Source: Lithodes maja (taxonomy: Eukaryota > Arthropoda > Malacostraca > Decapoda > Lithodidae). From it: 64,000 bases of DNA. Below the pieces are notes generated by a model. That model made no database searches and was not told where the DNA came from. It saw nothing but the letters and a program-made list of their open reading frames with translations. Location: positions 1-64,000 of the forward strand of contig JBAKBP010007174.1 in NCBI GenBank assembly GCA_037953745.1. The letters are read 5' to 3'. Positions 21,885-32,090 of the stretch are shown piece after piece. The position numbers were made by a program, and so were the translations under genes. How positions within the stretch are numbered: position 1 is the first letter of the stretch; each line of letters opens with the position of its first letter.

Positions 21885-22562
21885 TGTTATGGTATTTGTT
21901 ATTTAATTGTATTTCTATGTTGATTCAAGTTGTTTAGCTGTGCTTCTGTGGAGTATTAATGGAGTAGAAGCTTTGAGACGGGGTTATTGTGAATTAAGCC
22001 ATTGTGCATTAGTGAAGATGAAGCTTTGAAGCTTCATGAGTTGGATGAAACTGAAGTTCCGTACAATATTTATGGCCTCGAGGTTTCATTTCTTTGTTTG
22101 ATATTGCTGTTCGATGCCTCGAGTCGGACTTTTCGGAGTAAGGGAATTATGGTAGAATAAAGTCAGTCAAGGTTTGAACGGTGTGCCTGGTGGTTGTGGG
22201 TGTGTTGCCTCCGTCTCCTTTGTGATAAGTATATGTAAACGGTTAAACTGCCTTCTTTACTATATTAATGCTCTACTAGGTTTTTATGTAAATATTATTA
22301 GGATGGTTTTGATCCACTGACACTTTTAGTGGATGTAAGAAGTTTTCGTTTGAGCAGATATCAATAATTAATGGTTTAATTATTACATTGTAACCTTTAA
22401 TCCTTTTACTTTGTAAATGCTTTCATTATATTTTAATTATATGCATATAGTTTCTTATTCTGCCTTTACAATTACTTTATTGTCTTATATCGGAATTTAC
22501 ACCAGGACCAGGTGATAAGTTATAGATTGCATAATTATGAATCCTTAAGATCTCGTGTAACA
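21885..22562 (+). repeat. Right LTR of element 1
   Basis: 678 bp, TGTTATGG to CGTGTAACA, preceded by the purine run gggggg-agg. Its last 351 bp match the left LTR. The flanking DNA is an AT microsatellite on both sides; no target duplication can be read. Confidence 0.85.
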
Positions 22563-22720
22563 ATGTATATACATATATATATATAAGGTTTACACTTGAT
22601 ATAATAATACAATAGCTTTAGTAACTAATACTGGAACTAAACCTAATAATCCTAACTAATTGACACACAAATATATGAAAACTAAGAGAGAAAACAAAAA
22701 TACAAAAACAAAACATACCA

Positions 22721-24179
22721 TTAATAACATAGTAGTGGAATGGAGGAGTCTTGAGTACCCAGAGTGGGTTTATGATACTGAGCCAAAAGGGACTCAGCTA
22801 GACGACGTGCAACATCGTCAGTGGCTGTGTGAAGAATGGAGAACATTTCTGAGTTAAAGAAATGGTCTGCTGCTTCAGAGTCGTCCCGAATAGCCGAATA
22901 AGACGGTTTTGAGAGTGGCAAACGCGTCCTAAACGACCTACCCCTATGCTCAGCAATCCTGGTTGATAGATGGCGCTTTGTTTGGCCAATATAGGTCGCA
23001 TTACAGCTACCGCACTTATATTGGTAAACCACCAAGGGTTGCAGAGAGTCAGGTATCCGGTCCTTGAACCTGAAGCAGCGAGACAGAGTGAATGCTGGTT
23101 TAAATATGACTTTCAGAGAGACTTGAGGGTAAAAATCCTGGGTTAATTTATTTAGCTTATTACGAATATCATAGGATTTGCTACCATAAAAAGGAATAGA
23201 ACAATAAATTACAGCTTTTTGTACTGTTTGTACGGGAGGAGAAGGTGAATGAAGTTTAGACAGTTGTCTGCCAATATAGGTATCAATGAAATGAACAGGG
23301 AAGCCGTGGAGTCTCAGAATATTTCTTAGTTTTTTCTAATTTAGTGTGTAAGGAAAAATATGAAGAACATAATATGTATGCTCGTGTTAACAGAGTCAAA
23401 ATAAGATTAATTTTTAATTTTGAATGGGAATACTGGAATTAATTTGAATTTAGTCATTAAGCCAGGGAAAGTTGGTTTCCTGTATATGGAAGTGGAAAAT
23501 GACTGAGTATATTTCGTGATGTTAATATCAAGAAAGGGAAGAGTATTGTCGGTTTCTATTTCACCTGTGAATTTTATGTTCTGGTGTTTTGAATTAAGGT
23601 AATCTAAAAATTGAGAAACATGCTCTTGAGATTTAAAAATTACAAAGGTATCATCAATATACCTTCGATAGAAAAGGGGCTTGAATGCTAGTGGGCAGTC
23701 ATTTAACCATTTACTTTCGTGGTATGATAACAAAAAAAATTGTAAGACTAGGTCCTAGAGGATTGCCCATTGCAACTCCATCATTCTGCCTATAAGAGGT
23801 ATTATTGAAAATAAACATGCTGTCTTTAACAGCCAGTGACAATAACTTACGGAACTGCGATTTAATAAATCCATTTTTTAGATCTGTGTCATTAAAAATC
23901 TGATTCGTACAAATATCTAATAGTCTCATTTAAGGGGATACTAGTGAATAATGATTTGATATCAATCGAGGCCATAATGCAGTTACTGAATTTTTGGTCA
24001 GAAATTTCCTTGGAAAATGAGAAGGAATCATTGATTGTGTAATCGTTTGAAGTGATAGGAGTGAGCATTGGGATGACAAATTTTGCAAGGTTGTAGCTAG
24101 GAGTGCCTATAGCAGAGAGAATGGGGCGCAAGGGACAACCCTCCTTGTGCACCTTAGGGAGGCCAATATTCCCATTCAA
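22721..24179 (-). pseudogene. Penelope RT + GIY-YIG endonuclease, minus copy
   Basis: Read on the minus strand: NGNIGLPKVHKEGCPLRPIL, SIDIKSLFTSIPLNETIRYL, DGVAMGNPLGPSL and the catalytic YRRYIDDTF of Penelope RT. Then a frameshifted linker and the GIY-YIG domain: VVYQYKCGSCNATYIGQTKR, LSTRIAEHRGRSFRT, ending LLAQYHKPTLGTQDS at 22721. Breaks lie near 23929-23890, 23710 and 23400-23300. The N-terminal part of RT is missing, because the inversion point lies at NGNIGLPK. Confidence 0.85.
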
Positions 24180-24875
24180 TTTAAAATTAATCTTATTTTG
24201 ACTCTGGTAACACGAGCATACAGATTATGTTCTTCATATTTTGCCTTACACACTGAATTAGAAAAACTAAGAAATATTCTGAGACTCAACGGCTTCGCTG
24301 TTCATTTCTCTGATACCTATATTGGCAGACAACTGTCGAAACTTCATTCACCTTCTCCTCCCGTTCAAACAGTCAAAAAAGCTGTAATTTATTGTTTAAT
24401 TCCTTTTTATGGTAGCAAATCCTATGATATTCGTAATAAGCTAAATAAATTAACCCAGGATTTTTACCCAGAAGTCTCTCTGAAAGTCCTATTTAAACCA
24501 GCATTCACTCTGTCTCGCTGCTTCAGGTTCAAGGACCGGATACCTGACTCTCTGCAATCCTCGGTGGTTTACCAATATAAGTGCGGTAGCTGTAATGCGA
24601 CCTATATTGGCCAAACAAAGCGCCATCTATCAACCAGGATTGCTGAGCATAGGGGTAGGTCGTTTAGGACGGGTTTGCCACTTTCAAAACCGTCTTATTC
24701 GGCTATTCGGGACGACTCTGAAGCAGCAGACCATTTCTTTAACTCAGAAAATGTCTCCATTCTTCACACAGCCACTGACGATGTTGCACGTCGTCTAGCT
24801 GAGTCCCTTTTGGCTCAGTATCATAAACCCACTCTGGGTACTCAAGACTCCTCCATTCCACTACTATGTTATTAA
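24165..24875 (+). pseudogene. Penelope GIY-YIG endonuclease half, plus copy
   Basis: Open for about 235 codons: LILTLVTRAYRLCSSYFALH, GFAVHFSDTYIGRQLSKLHS, then the endonuclease with YKCGSCNATYIGQTKRHLST. The GIY-YIG family pair is seen here as the YKC..ATYIG motif, with a downstream catalytic-region Arg (STRIAEHR). It is N-terminally truncated (no RT) but otherwise uninterrupted to LLCY stop at 24875. Confidence 0.85.
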
Positions 24876-24998
24876 TGGTATGTTTTGTTTTTGTATTTTT
24901 GTTTTCTCTCTTAGTTTGCATGTATTTTTGTGTCAATTAGTTTGGATTATTAGGTTTAGTTCCAGTATTAGTTACTAAAACTATTTTATATATATATA

Positions 24999-25565
24999 TT
25001 CTGACATACGGAGCCCTGTATGTTAATTTAAGAGTTAGAATTAGAGTTGAAGGAGTAGCACTACCCAAACGGTGAAGCAGTGGGGAAACTACCTCGCCCG
25101 CATACCTGCAAACAAGCCTTCACACCTGCGTGCGTCATAGGGGACCCTGCAAACTACTTGATGACCGACGCTATGACGTATGTTCGACGCCAGGAGCTGT
25201 GATTGGACCAGGCACCTGCTATGCAACTCGAGGAGCTGTGAGTGGACCAGGCACCTGTTATGCGACTCGAGGAGCTATGATTGGAGCCGGCACCACCCCC
25301 GCCTCCTGATTCGTTCCTACACCATCATTGTTTGGTATATAAGACCCGAGTTGTGGGCATTCAAATCAGTCTCATTTGGAGTTGGGGAAGGTGAACTTGC
25401 AGCTGGAAGAAGACGGGGTGAAGTATTATAATGGGATTGTGACTGTCAGTCAGATTATATATGTGTGTGTTAAGTGTGTTCGGTGTAAACACTTACGTTA
25501 TGTTGGTTAGTGAGATATGTGATTGGGAATTAACGTGAACACTACTATTATGTGTTTAACTATTT
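24999..25565 (+). promoter_or_regulatory. Promoter-like segment with repeats and TATA + Inr
   Basis: About three repeats of a 40-bp unit with gaggagctgtgattggacca and ggcacctg (25190-25310). They contain ATTGG (inverted CCAAT) boxes and are followed by TATATAAG at 25338 and TCAGT at about 25367. The 28-base spacing matches an arthropod TATA-initiator core promoter. It may be the U3/R part of an unidentified LTR; no pol gene follows because a LINE sits at 25611. Confidence 0.5.
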
Positions 25566-25610
25566 GATTGCGAATTAACGTTAACGCTACTATTATGTAC
25601 TTAACTATTT
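25521..25610 (+). repeat. Two 45-bp direct repeats left of the CR1 LINE
   Basis: Units 25521-25565 and 25566-25610 (gattgggaattaacgt ... ttaactattt) are tandem. A third copy at 31154-31198 lies beyond the LINE; it matches the second unit at 43 of 45 bases. Confidence 0.85.
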
Positions 25611-25646
25611 ACAAAGGAGTACAAAGGAGTACAAAGGAGTACAAAG
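25611..25646 (-). repeat. LINE 3' tail, 10-bp tandem repeat
   Basis: Four units of acaaaggagt (plus strand), the last incomplete. The equivalent of the short repeated 3' end of CR1 elements. Confidence 0.8.
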
Positions 25647-25840
25647 GAAATCAAGCAACAACAGATCTAGTGACCCTTCTAGGCTGTTTGTCCTCCAAAA
25701 CACTGAGGATCAAGTGTCCAAACAGTGGTTTAGAGTGGGTAAGGGAACATTGGAAAGGGAACTACTGCCCTGCCACTAACGTGGCAGGACTAGGAAGTTA
25801 GTAGGGGACATATGGGTTAGTAACTGAGGGGAGGATAAAG

Positions 25841-28720
25841 TTATTCATTTACAAACGCAGTCAGTCGCGGGTTTGATGCGAGATATTTGTCTAGGCGGAA
25901 TTTAAATGAATCAACGGTGCTGCAGTCTATAACGTTTCGGGGAAGCCCATTCCACAAGTTGACAACTCGATTGAAGAAGAAATTCTTAGATTCGTGCGAG
26001 TTAAAAGATTTACCAATAATTTTGCAACCGTTTCCCCGTGTGTAATTAGATTGGTCGATAGTGAAGTACTTACTACAGTTCATATTGTCGATGCCTTTGA
26101 TGATTTTGAACACTTGAATTAAGTCGCCTCTTAATCTGCGCTGGGTTAAAGGAAATAGATTTAATTCTCTAAGACGCTCTTCGTATGGTTTGTTCTTTAG
26201 GCTAGGTATCATTTTGGTAACTCTACGTTGAACTCGTTCTAGCTTGTTTATATCTTTTTGGTAATAAGGGCACCAGGATTGAACGCAGTATTCCAGAAGA
26301 GGGCGGACTAAGGAATTGTAAAGGGTTAGGATAACTTCTTTGGATTTATGCTCAAATGACCTGCCTATAAAGCCAATTATTTTGTTTGCCTTCTTAACAA
26401 CTTCTGAACATTGTTGACTCGGTTTTAGGTTACTCGATATTGTTACTCCCAGATCAGTTTCTCTGTTTACATTCTTAAGCTGAGTGCCATTCATCGAATA
26501 GTTTGCTTTCTCATTTAGGTATCCGACATGTAGTACTTTACATTTATCCGCATTGAAACTCATTTGCCAAATTTGGGCCCAACATGACAATTTATCTAGA
26601 TTGTGTTGCATATCGTCAACTTGTTCTTTTGAGAGTACGCTATTTGCAATTTTTGTATCGTCAGCAAATTTTGAGATTGTGCAGGTGAGACCCTCATCTA
26701 TGTCGTTGATGTAAATTAGAAAGAGAATTGGTCCTAGTACCGATCCCTGGGGTACCCCGCTACTTACATTGGTCCATTTAGATGCCTTACCGTTTATGAC
26801 TACTCTTTGCTTTCTGTTGTTGAGCCAATTTTCTATCCATTTCAACACACCGTCTTGTATTCCATGCGCTTTTAGTTTTAGCAGTAAACGTTTGTGGGGA
26901 ACTTTGTCAAAGGCCTTTTGAAAATCAAGGTATATAATATCTACAGCTTTACTCTCATCGTAGAGGTTGAGGATATCGTGGAAGAAGTCTAAGAGGTTTG
27001 TTAAACAGGAACGTTTTTTACGAAAGCCGTGTTGAGTATCTTTAAGTATGTTATTTTCCTCTAAGTGATTTACGAGTCTGTCTCGTATGACCGTTTCTAG
27101 CATTTTACATACAACTGAGGTTAAGCTAATTGGACGATAGTTACTGGGTAGGGATTTGCTGCCTTTTTTGAATATCGGTGTTACGTTGGCTAGCTTCCAC
27201 TGATCAGGCATAGTTCCAGACTGCAAGGATTTATTGAATAGTAATGTCAGTGGTTTGGAGAGCTCATTCTTAGCTTCCTTTAGAACTCTAGGCGAGATTG
27301 TATCAGGTCCTGGCGTTTTATTTACTTTGAGTTTATCTAAACAATTCAATACTTCTCTCTCTGTAACGGTGATATTGCTTAGAACATCTGAATTATCAAT
27401 CTGAATCGGCGATGGTGTAGGGATATCACTGAGATCTTCGGTTGTAAAAACTGATGCAAAGAAGGTATTGAGGGCATTACTCATTTGTACTTCGTCTTTG
27501 GTGTATTCTCCTTTTTCATCGACTAACGGTCCAACAGTTGAAGTAACTACTTTTTTCTTTCTGATATAACTATAGAATTCTTTCGGGTTTGTTTTACTTT
27601 GATTCGCAATATGTAACTCTAAGGTCTTTTTACTTTGCTTAATTAACTTTTTGGCTTTGCGTCGTAGCTCTACAAATTTCACCCGTTCTTCGTCATTTTG
27701 TGAGGATTTTAATCTATCATTAGCAAATTTTTTAGCAAGCAGGCAGTTTGAAATATCTTTATTCCACCATTTGGGCTTATTATTATGGCCTGGACGCCGT
27801 ATTTTCGATGGTATGCAGTCTTGCACTGCTTTTAGGTAAGTGGTTTCGAATAACTTCCAAGATGTATTTATGTCGTTATTGTTAATTAAAAAGCTCCAGT
27901 CAGTTTCTTTAAACATAGCTCTAAGTTTATGGAAGTTTGCTTTCTTGAAATTAGGGACTTTTTCGATGCTACTATTTGGTTCGTTACTAGTAAAGTTTAA
28001 AGTGAAAGTTATCGTACGATGGTCGCTGTTACTGAATTCATCACCAACATTCAAATTCTCTATCAATTCTTCTTTTGTTGCAAGTACAATGTCAAGAACG
28101 TTATTACCACGGGTCGGCGTTCGAACAAATTGATAAAGCGAACTCTCTTGCAAGTTCGTATACAAGTCATGTCCGGAGTGTGAAGTAAGAGTATCGCCCC
28201 ACTTGGTCACAGGTAAATTAAAGTCGCCAAAAATTACGGTATCTTGTGAGTTACTTACATCTGCAATTTGTTCGTAAATTTCTCGGTCAGTTTGCACTGA
28301 TTGAGCTGGAGGTCTGTATATTAACGCAAGTATTATTTTTGTACCTTTATTATTCTTTATTAGCACAAAAGATGTGTCGACGTTCACAATTTGAGGTTTT
28401 GACACGAGGGTCGGGTTAAGACTTTCTTTGATATAAAATAAAACGCCACCTCCATTTTTATTTATTCGGCTGTTCTCAAACATTACATAACCGGGAAGTG
28501 AATACTCTGCTAAAAAGTCTCTATCTTCTGTATTGAGCCAAGATTCTGTTATGCCAATCACATCATAATTTTCTGTAAACACTAGTTCCTCTAAATCTGA
28601 AAATTTATTGCGTATGCTACGAGCGTTTGCATAGAAAACCTTTAAAGTTGCGGTTTTAGAACTCGCATTACGTTCTTTCATCGAATTATTGGTTCTGGTC
28701 GGATCTACATTTACATTCAT
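25841..28720 (-). CDS. CR1-type ORF2: endonuclease + reverse transcriptase
   Basis: 959 codons from the first ATG (28720); the frame is open 24 codons further upstream, from a TTG at 28792. In the 983-codon numbering of that longer frame: APE-type endonuclease from about residue 50 (FYANARSIRNKFSDLEEL, GITESWLN, RINKNGGGVLFYIKE at 110-124, FGDFNLP at 188-194, SNSDHR at 254-259). RT from about 480 (KTPGPDTISPRVLK, NYRPISLTSV, LDFQKAFDKVPHKRL, SSGVPQGSVLGPILF, FADDTK at 709-714). The C-terminal region ends with NLWNGLPRNVIDCSTVDSFK. Length and motif order are those of a complete LINE ORF2. The enzyme nicks target DNA and primes cDNA synthesis from LINE RNA. All catalytic motifs are intact. Confidence 0.93.
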   Translation of the reverse strand: MNVNVDPTRTNNSMKERNASSKTATLKVFYANARSIRNKFSDLEELVFTENYDVIGITESWLNTEDRDFLAEYSLPGYVMFENSRINKNGGGVLFYIKESLNPTLVSKPQIVNVDTSFVLIKNNKGTKIILALIYRPPAQSVQTDREIYEQIADVSNSQDTVIFGDFNLPVTKWGDTLTSHSGHDLYTNLQESSLYQFVRTPTRGNNVLDIVLATKEELIENLNVGDEFSNSDHRTITFTLNFTSNEPNSSIEKVPNFKKANFHKLRAMFKETDWSFLINNNDINTSWKLFETTYLKAVQDCIPSKIRRPGHNNKPKWWNKDISNCLLAKKFANDRLKSSQNDEERVKFVELRRKAKKLIKQSKKTLELHIANQSKTNPKEFYSYIRKKKVVTSTVGPLVDEKGEYTKDEVQMSNALNTFFASVFTTEDLSDIPTPSPIQIDNSDVLSNITVTEREVLNCLDKLKVNKTPGPDTISPRVLKEAKNELSKPLTLLFNKSLQSGTMPDQWKLANVTPIFKKGSKSLPSNYRPISLTSVVCKMLETVIRDRLVNHLEENNILKDTQHGFRKKRSCLTNLLDFFHDILNLYDESKAVDIIYLDFQKAFDKVPHKRLLLKLKAHGIQDGVLKWIENWLNNRKQRVVINGKASKWTNVSSGVPQGSVLGPILFLIYINDIDEGLTCTISKFADDTKIANSVLSKEQVDDMQHNLDKLSCWAQIWQMSFNADKCKVLHVGYLNEKANYSMNGTQLKNVNRETDLGVTISSNLKPSQQCSEVVKKANKIIGFIGRSFEHKSKEVILTLYNSLVRPLLEYCVQSWCPYYQKDINKLERVQRRVTKMIPSLKNKPYEERLRELNLFPLTQRRLRGDLIQVFKIIKGIDNMNCSKYFTIDQSNYTRGNGCKIIGKSFNSHESKNFFFNRVVNLWNGLPRNVIDCSTVDSFKFRLDKYLASNPRLTAFVNE

Positions 28721-28818
28721 GGCTGTCCTCGGTCCTCGGTCGTTATCCCTGACGGTTTTGAATTTGGGTCGTGTTGGTGGAGATTTATCCAAATTCGCGG
28801 TTCTTGACGGATTAGTAT

Positions 28819-29856
28819 TTAATTCCTTTGTAGGTTGCCGTCCTCGCTGTCTTCGGTCCTCCTTCCTGGTTGTCCTGTGCTGAGTCGATTTCTTCTCCGA
28901 AAATCCTTCACCGCATCGTTGAGAAGACGCCCAAAACGTGCTGCTCCCACCTGGTTCAGATGAACTCCATCGTCCGAAAACAAATAGTCATCGTAGTAGA
29001 AATTGTCCCAGGTGTCGACGAATCCCACGTTCTCCTTCCTGCAGAGGTTTGCTAGACAACGATTTGTGCTGGTGGCTATGTTGTAAAATCGGCTCTCTAC
29101 ACCGAGCCGGGGGACGATTCCTGAGACGATGATCCTTGATGACTTCTCCTTAAACGACTTGATCAGCTGCTGGTACTTTAAAAGCAAATCTTCCGACCGG
29201 GTTCGCTGCACATCGTTGGATCCAACGTGGATGACGTACATTGTATTAGCAGGGGCCAGCTTTGATACTTCGTCAACTGCTGCAACTACGTCATCCACAC
29301 CACCACCAGGGATACAAAAACGCTTCCTGGTCTTAGGTGCCCTGGCGCAAAACTCTGTGAGCTGACCACGTATCATCGAGTCTCCCACGAGCCGGACTTC
29401 TTCTATTTCCTCTTCGTCATCTGAGTCTGCGAGTATCTGGAAACGGTTTTGACACTCGGTAATCGGTATGTGTTTCCTGGTCTTGGGGCAAACGTTGTTC
29501 CTCACGACACGGAAGTTGTCTTGAGGGGGAAGAGAGTCACTATTTGTATCTTGAGTATCGGATACATCAGCTGAAGTGGCTACTGTAGGCGTTGAATTGT
29601 TGGCAGTTGACGTTGGGGCGTTGGTGGCTGCTGGAGTTGCGGTGACAATTGAAGTTTGTGGTACTCCAACGTTGAGTGTTACAAACTCTTGGAGTGATTC
29701 CAGCTTCATGGTGAGGACGTTGATCTTGTTGTAGGCTTCGTCTAATTTCACTGTAAAATTCTCTCGTTGCTGGCAGAGCCGGCAGTCTTGAAGATCGATA
29801 GTAGCAAACATGGACTCACCAAACCTACCGGTGCAGTTCGCACAAGCGCGAGGCAT
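28819..29856 (-). CDS. CR1-type ORF1 with GDSL/SGNH esterase domain
   Basis: 345 codons from ATG at 29856. An N-terminal CxxC pair (CANCTGRFG and CRLCQQ), then a short coiled-coil-like stretch (KLDEAYNKINVLTMKLESLQ), a Thr/Ala-rich linker, and an SGNH-hydrolase fold: VRLVGDSMIRGQ (block I, nucleophile Ser), YVIHVGSNDVQ (GxND-like), FSDDGVHLNQVGAARF (block V Asp/His). Esterase-type ORF1 proteins are known in CR1-group LINEs and are thought to act in RNP or membrane interaction. The ORF ends about 100 bases before the ORF2 ATG. Confidence 0.88.
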   Translation of the reverse strand: MPRACANCTGRFGESMFATIDLQDCRLCQQRENFTVKLDEAYNKINVLTMKLESLQEFVTLNVGVPQTSIVTATPAATNAPTSTANNSTPTVATSADVSDTQDTNSDSLPPQDNFRVVRNNVCPKTRKHIPITECQNRFQILADSDDEEEIEEVRLVGDSMIRGQLTEFCARAPKTRKRFCIPGGGVDDVVAAVDEVSKLAPANTMYVIHVGSNDVQRTRSEDLLLKYQQLIKSFKEKSSRIIVSGIVPRLGVESRFYNIATSTNRCLANLCRKENVGFVDTWDNFYYDDYLFSDDGVHLNQVGAARFGRLLNDAVKDFRRRNRLSTGQPGRRTEDSEDGNLQRN

Positions 29857-29875
29857 GGTGACAGTCACTTTCTTC

Positions 29876-30190
29876 AGATCACTTCACTCACTTAAAAAAC
29901 AATTCACTCACTTTAAAACACTTCACTCACTTTAAAAACACTTCAATCACTTCAACCGAAAACAAATATGCTGAAATACGCAGAAATAGGTTATCAGGGG
30001 TGATAGCCTAACCGAAAACAAAAATGTTGAGATACGCAGAATTAGGCTTCCAGGGGCGATAGCCTAACCAAAAGTTTTTTTTTAAAATTGAAATACGCAA
30101 TAATAGGCTACCAGCGTTGAATAGCCTAACCGAAAATAATAAAATTGAAATTCGCAGAAATAGGCTACCAGGTGTGATAACCTAACCTTA
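29876..30190 (-). repeat. 5' UTR tandem repeats of the CR1 LINE
   Basis: A block of about four 20-bp units (cacttcactcactttaaaa) at 29876-29955, then four diverged units of 54-62 bp at 29957-30185. Each of the latter contains a gaaatacgcagaaataggct-like core and ends in tagcctaacc. They lie immediately upstream of ORF1. Confidence 0.75.
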
Positions 30191-31153
30191 AACAAATATA
30201 TGTATAACAGAATATGTAACTAAATATACAATTCACCAAATAGAGATTATATAAAAATAAAGTGTGACTGCACACAAGGGGTTAATATACTGTGTCAACA
30301 GATGGCCCTGGTGTCACTGTAGCCTAGTAAAGCAGTAGCCTACTCTTTTTAGATAAAAAAAAGTGTATCGGTCAAAGGTTATTACAAGAACGTGCAAGCA
30401 ACAACTAAAATTACAGATATATACTGTATAGCTACAGTAGGATACTAAATACAATATCTACAAGAGTTAATAATAAAACAGATTGGCTGGCTATAGGCTA
30501 GGCTAGGTTTGGGTTAGGTCAAAAGCTTGGCAGGTTGGGTTAGGCTAGGTTAGTTTGTACAAATACCACCCTTAGCTTAAAGTAAAATCAGTCTGAGGAG
30601 AAAAAGTCAAGAATATATCTAGGGGGAAAAGATAAATGAATGCACTTAAATTTGGTACAAAATTTGCTGGAATTTAATGTATAATCCCCCCAAAAGGTTT
30701 GTTTACAAAATGGCGTCGGCGTTAGTCTCTGTAGGCAGGTTAGTTAGTAAACAATATTGTTTATTAGCAAATTAATATGCAAAGCTTTACTTACATACAA
30801 GGCAGTTAAATAGATACTTACTACAGTAGGTAATGGGTAAAATTAGGGGCTACGATTTTATATAAAATAGTAATAAGAGAGCGTTTGTTTACAAAGCAAA
30901 ACAAAACAATAGATGGCGCTAGTGGCGCCCTGTCCGAGCAGGAGTCTTGTGATAAACACAAAGTTTATCAGTCAATACACAGCGAAATATCGTGCAGTGT
31001 TACTTACTAAGCTACAGGATGGTTAAACGTGCTCTTAACCACCTTTCATGCACAAGAATGAAGAGGATGAGTAGTTAATACTCAAATTATGATCGATATC
31101 GTGAGAGCGTTGACAGAGCGTCTGCAGCGTCTGGCGGTAGCACGGGGTAGATT
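30191..31153 (-). other. Remainder of CR1 LINE 5' UTR, no ORF
   Basis: About 960 bases of AT-rich sequence between the tandem units and the right 45-bp repeat. It contains a degenerate ggctaggttagg-like stretch (30495-30553). Assigned to the LINE because the flanking 45-bp repeats bracket it. Confidence 0.55.
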
Positions 31154-31198
31154 GATTGGGAATTAACGTTAACGCTATTATTATGTACTTAACTATTT
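31154..31198 (+). repeat. 45-bp direct repeat right of the CR1 LINE
   Basis: Partner of 25566-25610 (43 of 45 identical). Either an unusually long target duplication or a third unit of a pre-existing tandem split by the LINE. Confidence 0.85.
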
Positions 31199-32043
31199 TA
31201 GTTGACTAACTTTTCGACTAAAGCAACTCTTTAAGTAATTGGGTTATGATGAAAGTAATACTATTGTTTTATATTAATACTTACGAGTTGTTTCATTTTC
31301 TTTGAATTAAGCTTACATTGCTTAACGGTGCTTAGTACGGTGATGCTATTGTCTCGTATTAGTAATATCGCCTTAGACTAACATGGCTGTGTTAATATTA
31401 CTTCTAGTGATTTCCTAAGCTGAAGAAAATTCTTTTGCTTCAAAATATTATATTTTGCTTTTCATATTTGAGTGAGACCTGAATCGAATCTATGAAGCGA
31501 TCCTGTAACTTTATTTACTCATAATCAAACCTCAATGTTACGTGGTTAAGAAATACATTTAACTAATTATTAAATATATATCTAACTTTTTATGTGACTT
31601 TGATATTAATCCTGATAATAATAATATAATACTATTAACGTCAGACAAGAACCAAGAATAATTACATTAAATATAAATACAAGGACATAAGAAAACTATC
31701 TATTCATTTCAAAAAGGGTAAGAGACAGAAATATTCTTACTTTAATATTTATCTTTCAAGACTTTTTATAAAATTAATAGTCGTTCTGTAGCTATAACTT
31801 ATTCGGTTCATAACCATAGCCTACTAAGCTTCGGTTAAATAATAATTCTTTATAAATACTGAATTAAAGAGTATCAGTCAATAAAGGATACTAAGTCCTA
31901 AGATCCAAAAGCAAAGGAAGCAACAACAGGAAATTATTTTATTAGATTTTACTTTTGTTTTGCCTTCAGCTGACTGATACCTTAATATATATTTCTGTGC
32001 TATCTAGATTCATCAAGTTAACCACTTGAGGATCAAGATACGT

Positions 32044-32090
<47 letters not shown>

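Larger units (their letters stand above)
13749..22562 (+). mobile_element. Degraded LTR element, gypsy-type proteins in PR-IN-RT-RH order
   Basis: Truncated left LTR (13749-14095), primer-binding site, gag remnants, CCHC knuckle (17157), protease (17390), integrase (18660-20200), RT (20560) and RNase H (to 21720), then right LTR (21885-22562). RT and RNase H lie after integrase. Ty3/gypsy elements normally end with integrase; this order is copia-like, yet the RT and integrase motifs are gypsy type. The Gmr1 clade is the known group with this layout. Insertions at 14765, 15705, 17482 and 19476 and many frameshifts make it a fossil. Confidence 0.85.
22571..24998. mobile_element. Penelope-like element in inverted fold-back arrangement
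   Basis: Left arm (22571-23450, minus) and right arm (24165-24998, plus) are near-identical inverted copies of the GIY-YIG half of a Penelope element. The RT part of the minus copy (23450-24179) sits between them. The arms meet the core at a shared tattcccattca, consistent with a template switch at microhomology. Complex inverted or partial tandem structures are known for Penelope elements. Confidence 0.85.
25611..31153 (-). mobile_element. Full-length CR1-type LINE with two open ORFs
   Basis: 5.54 kb on the minus strand: 5' UTR of about 1.3 kb with tandem repeats, ORF1 (29856-28819), ORF2 (28720-25841), short 3' UTR, and a 3' tail of four 10-bp units (tttgtactcc on the minus strand; 25611-25646). 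Flanked by 45-bp direct repeats. No internal stop or frameshift was seen in either ORF. ORF1 with a Cys-rich start and an esterase domain, and the short repeated 3' tail, fit the CR1 group. Confidence 0.85.

Noticed and set aside
30481..30553. A second telomere-like tract
   Set aside because: Only degenerate ggctaggtt and gggttagg words; not a regular TTAGG array.
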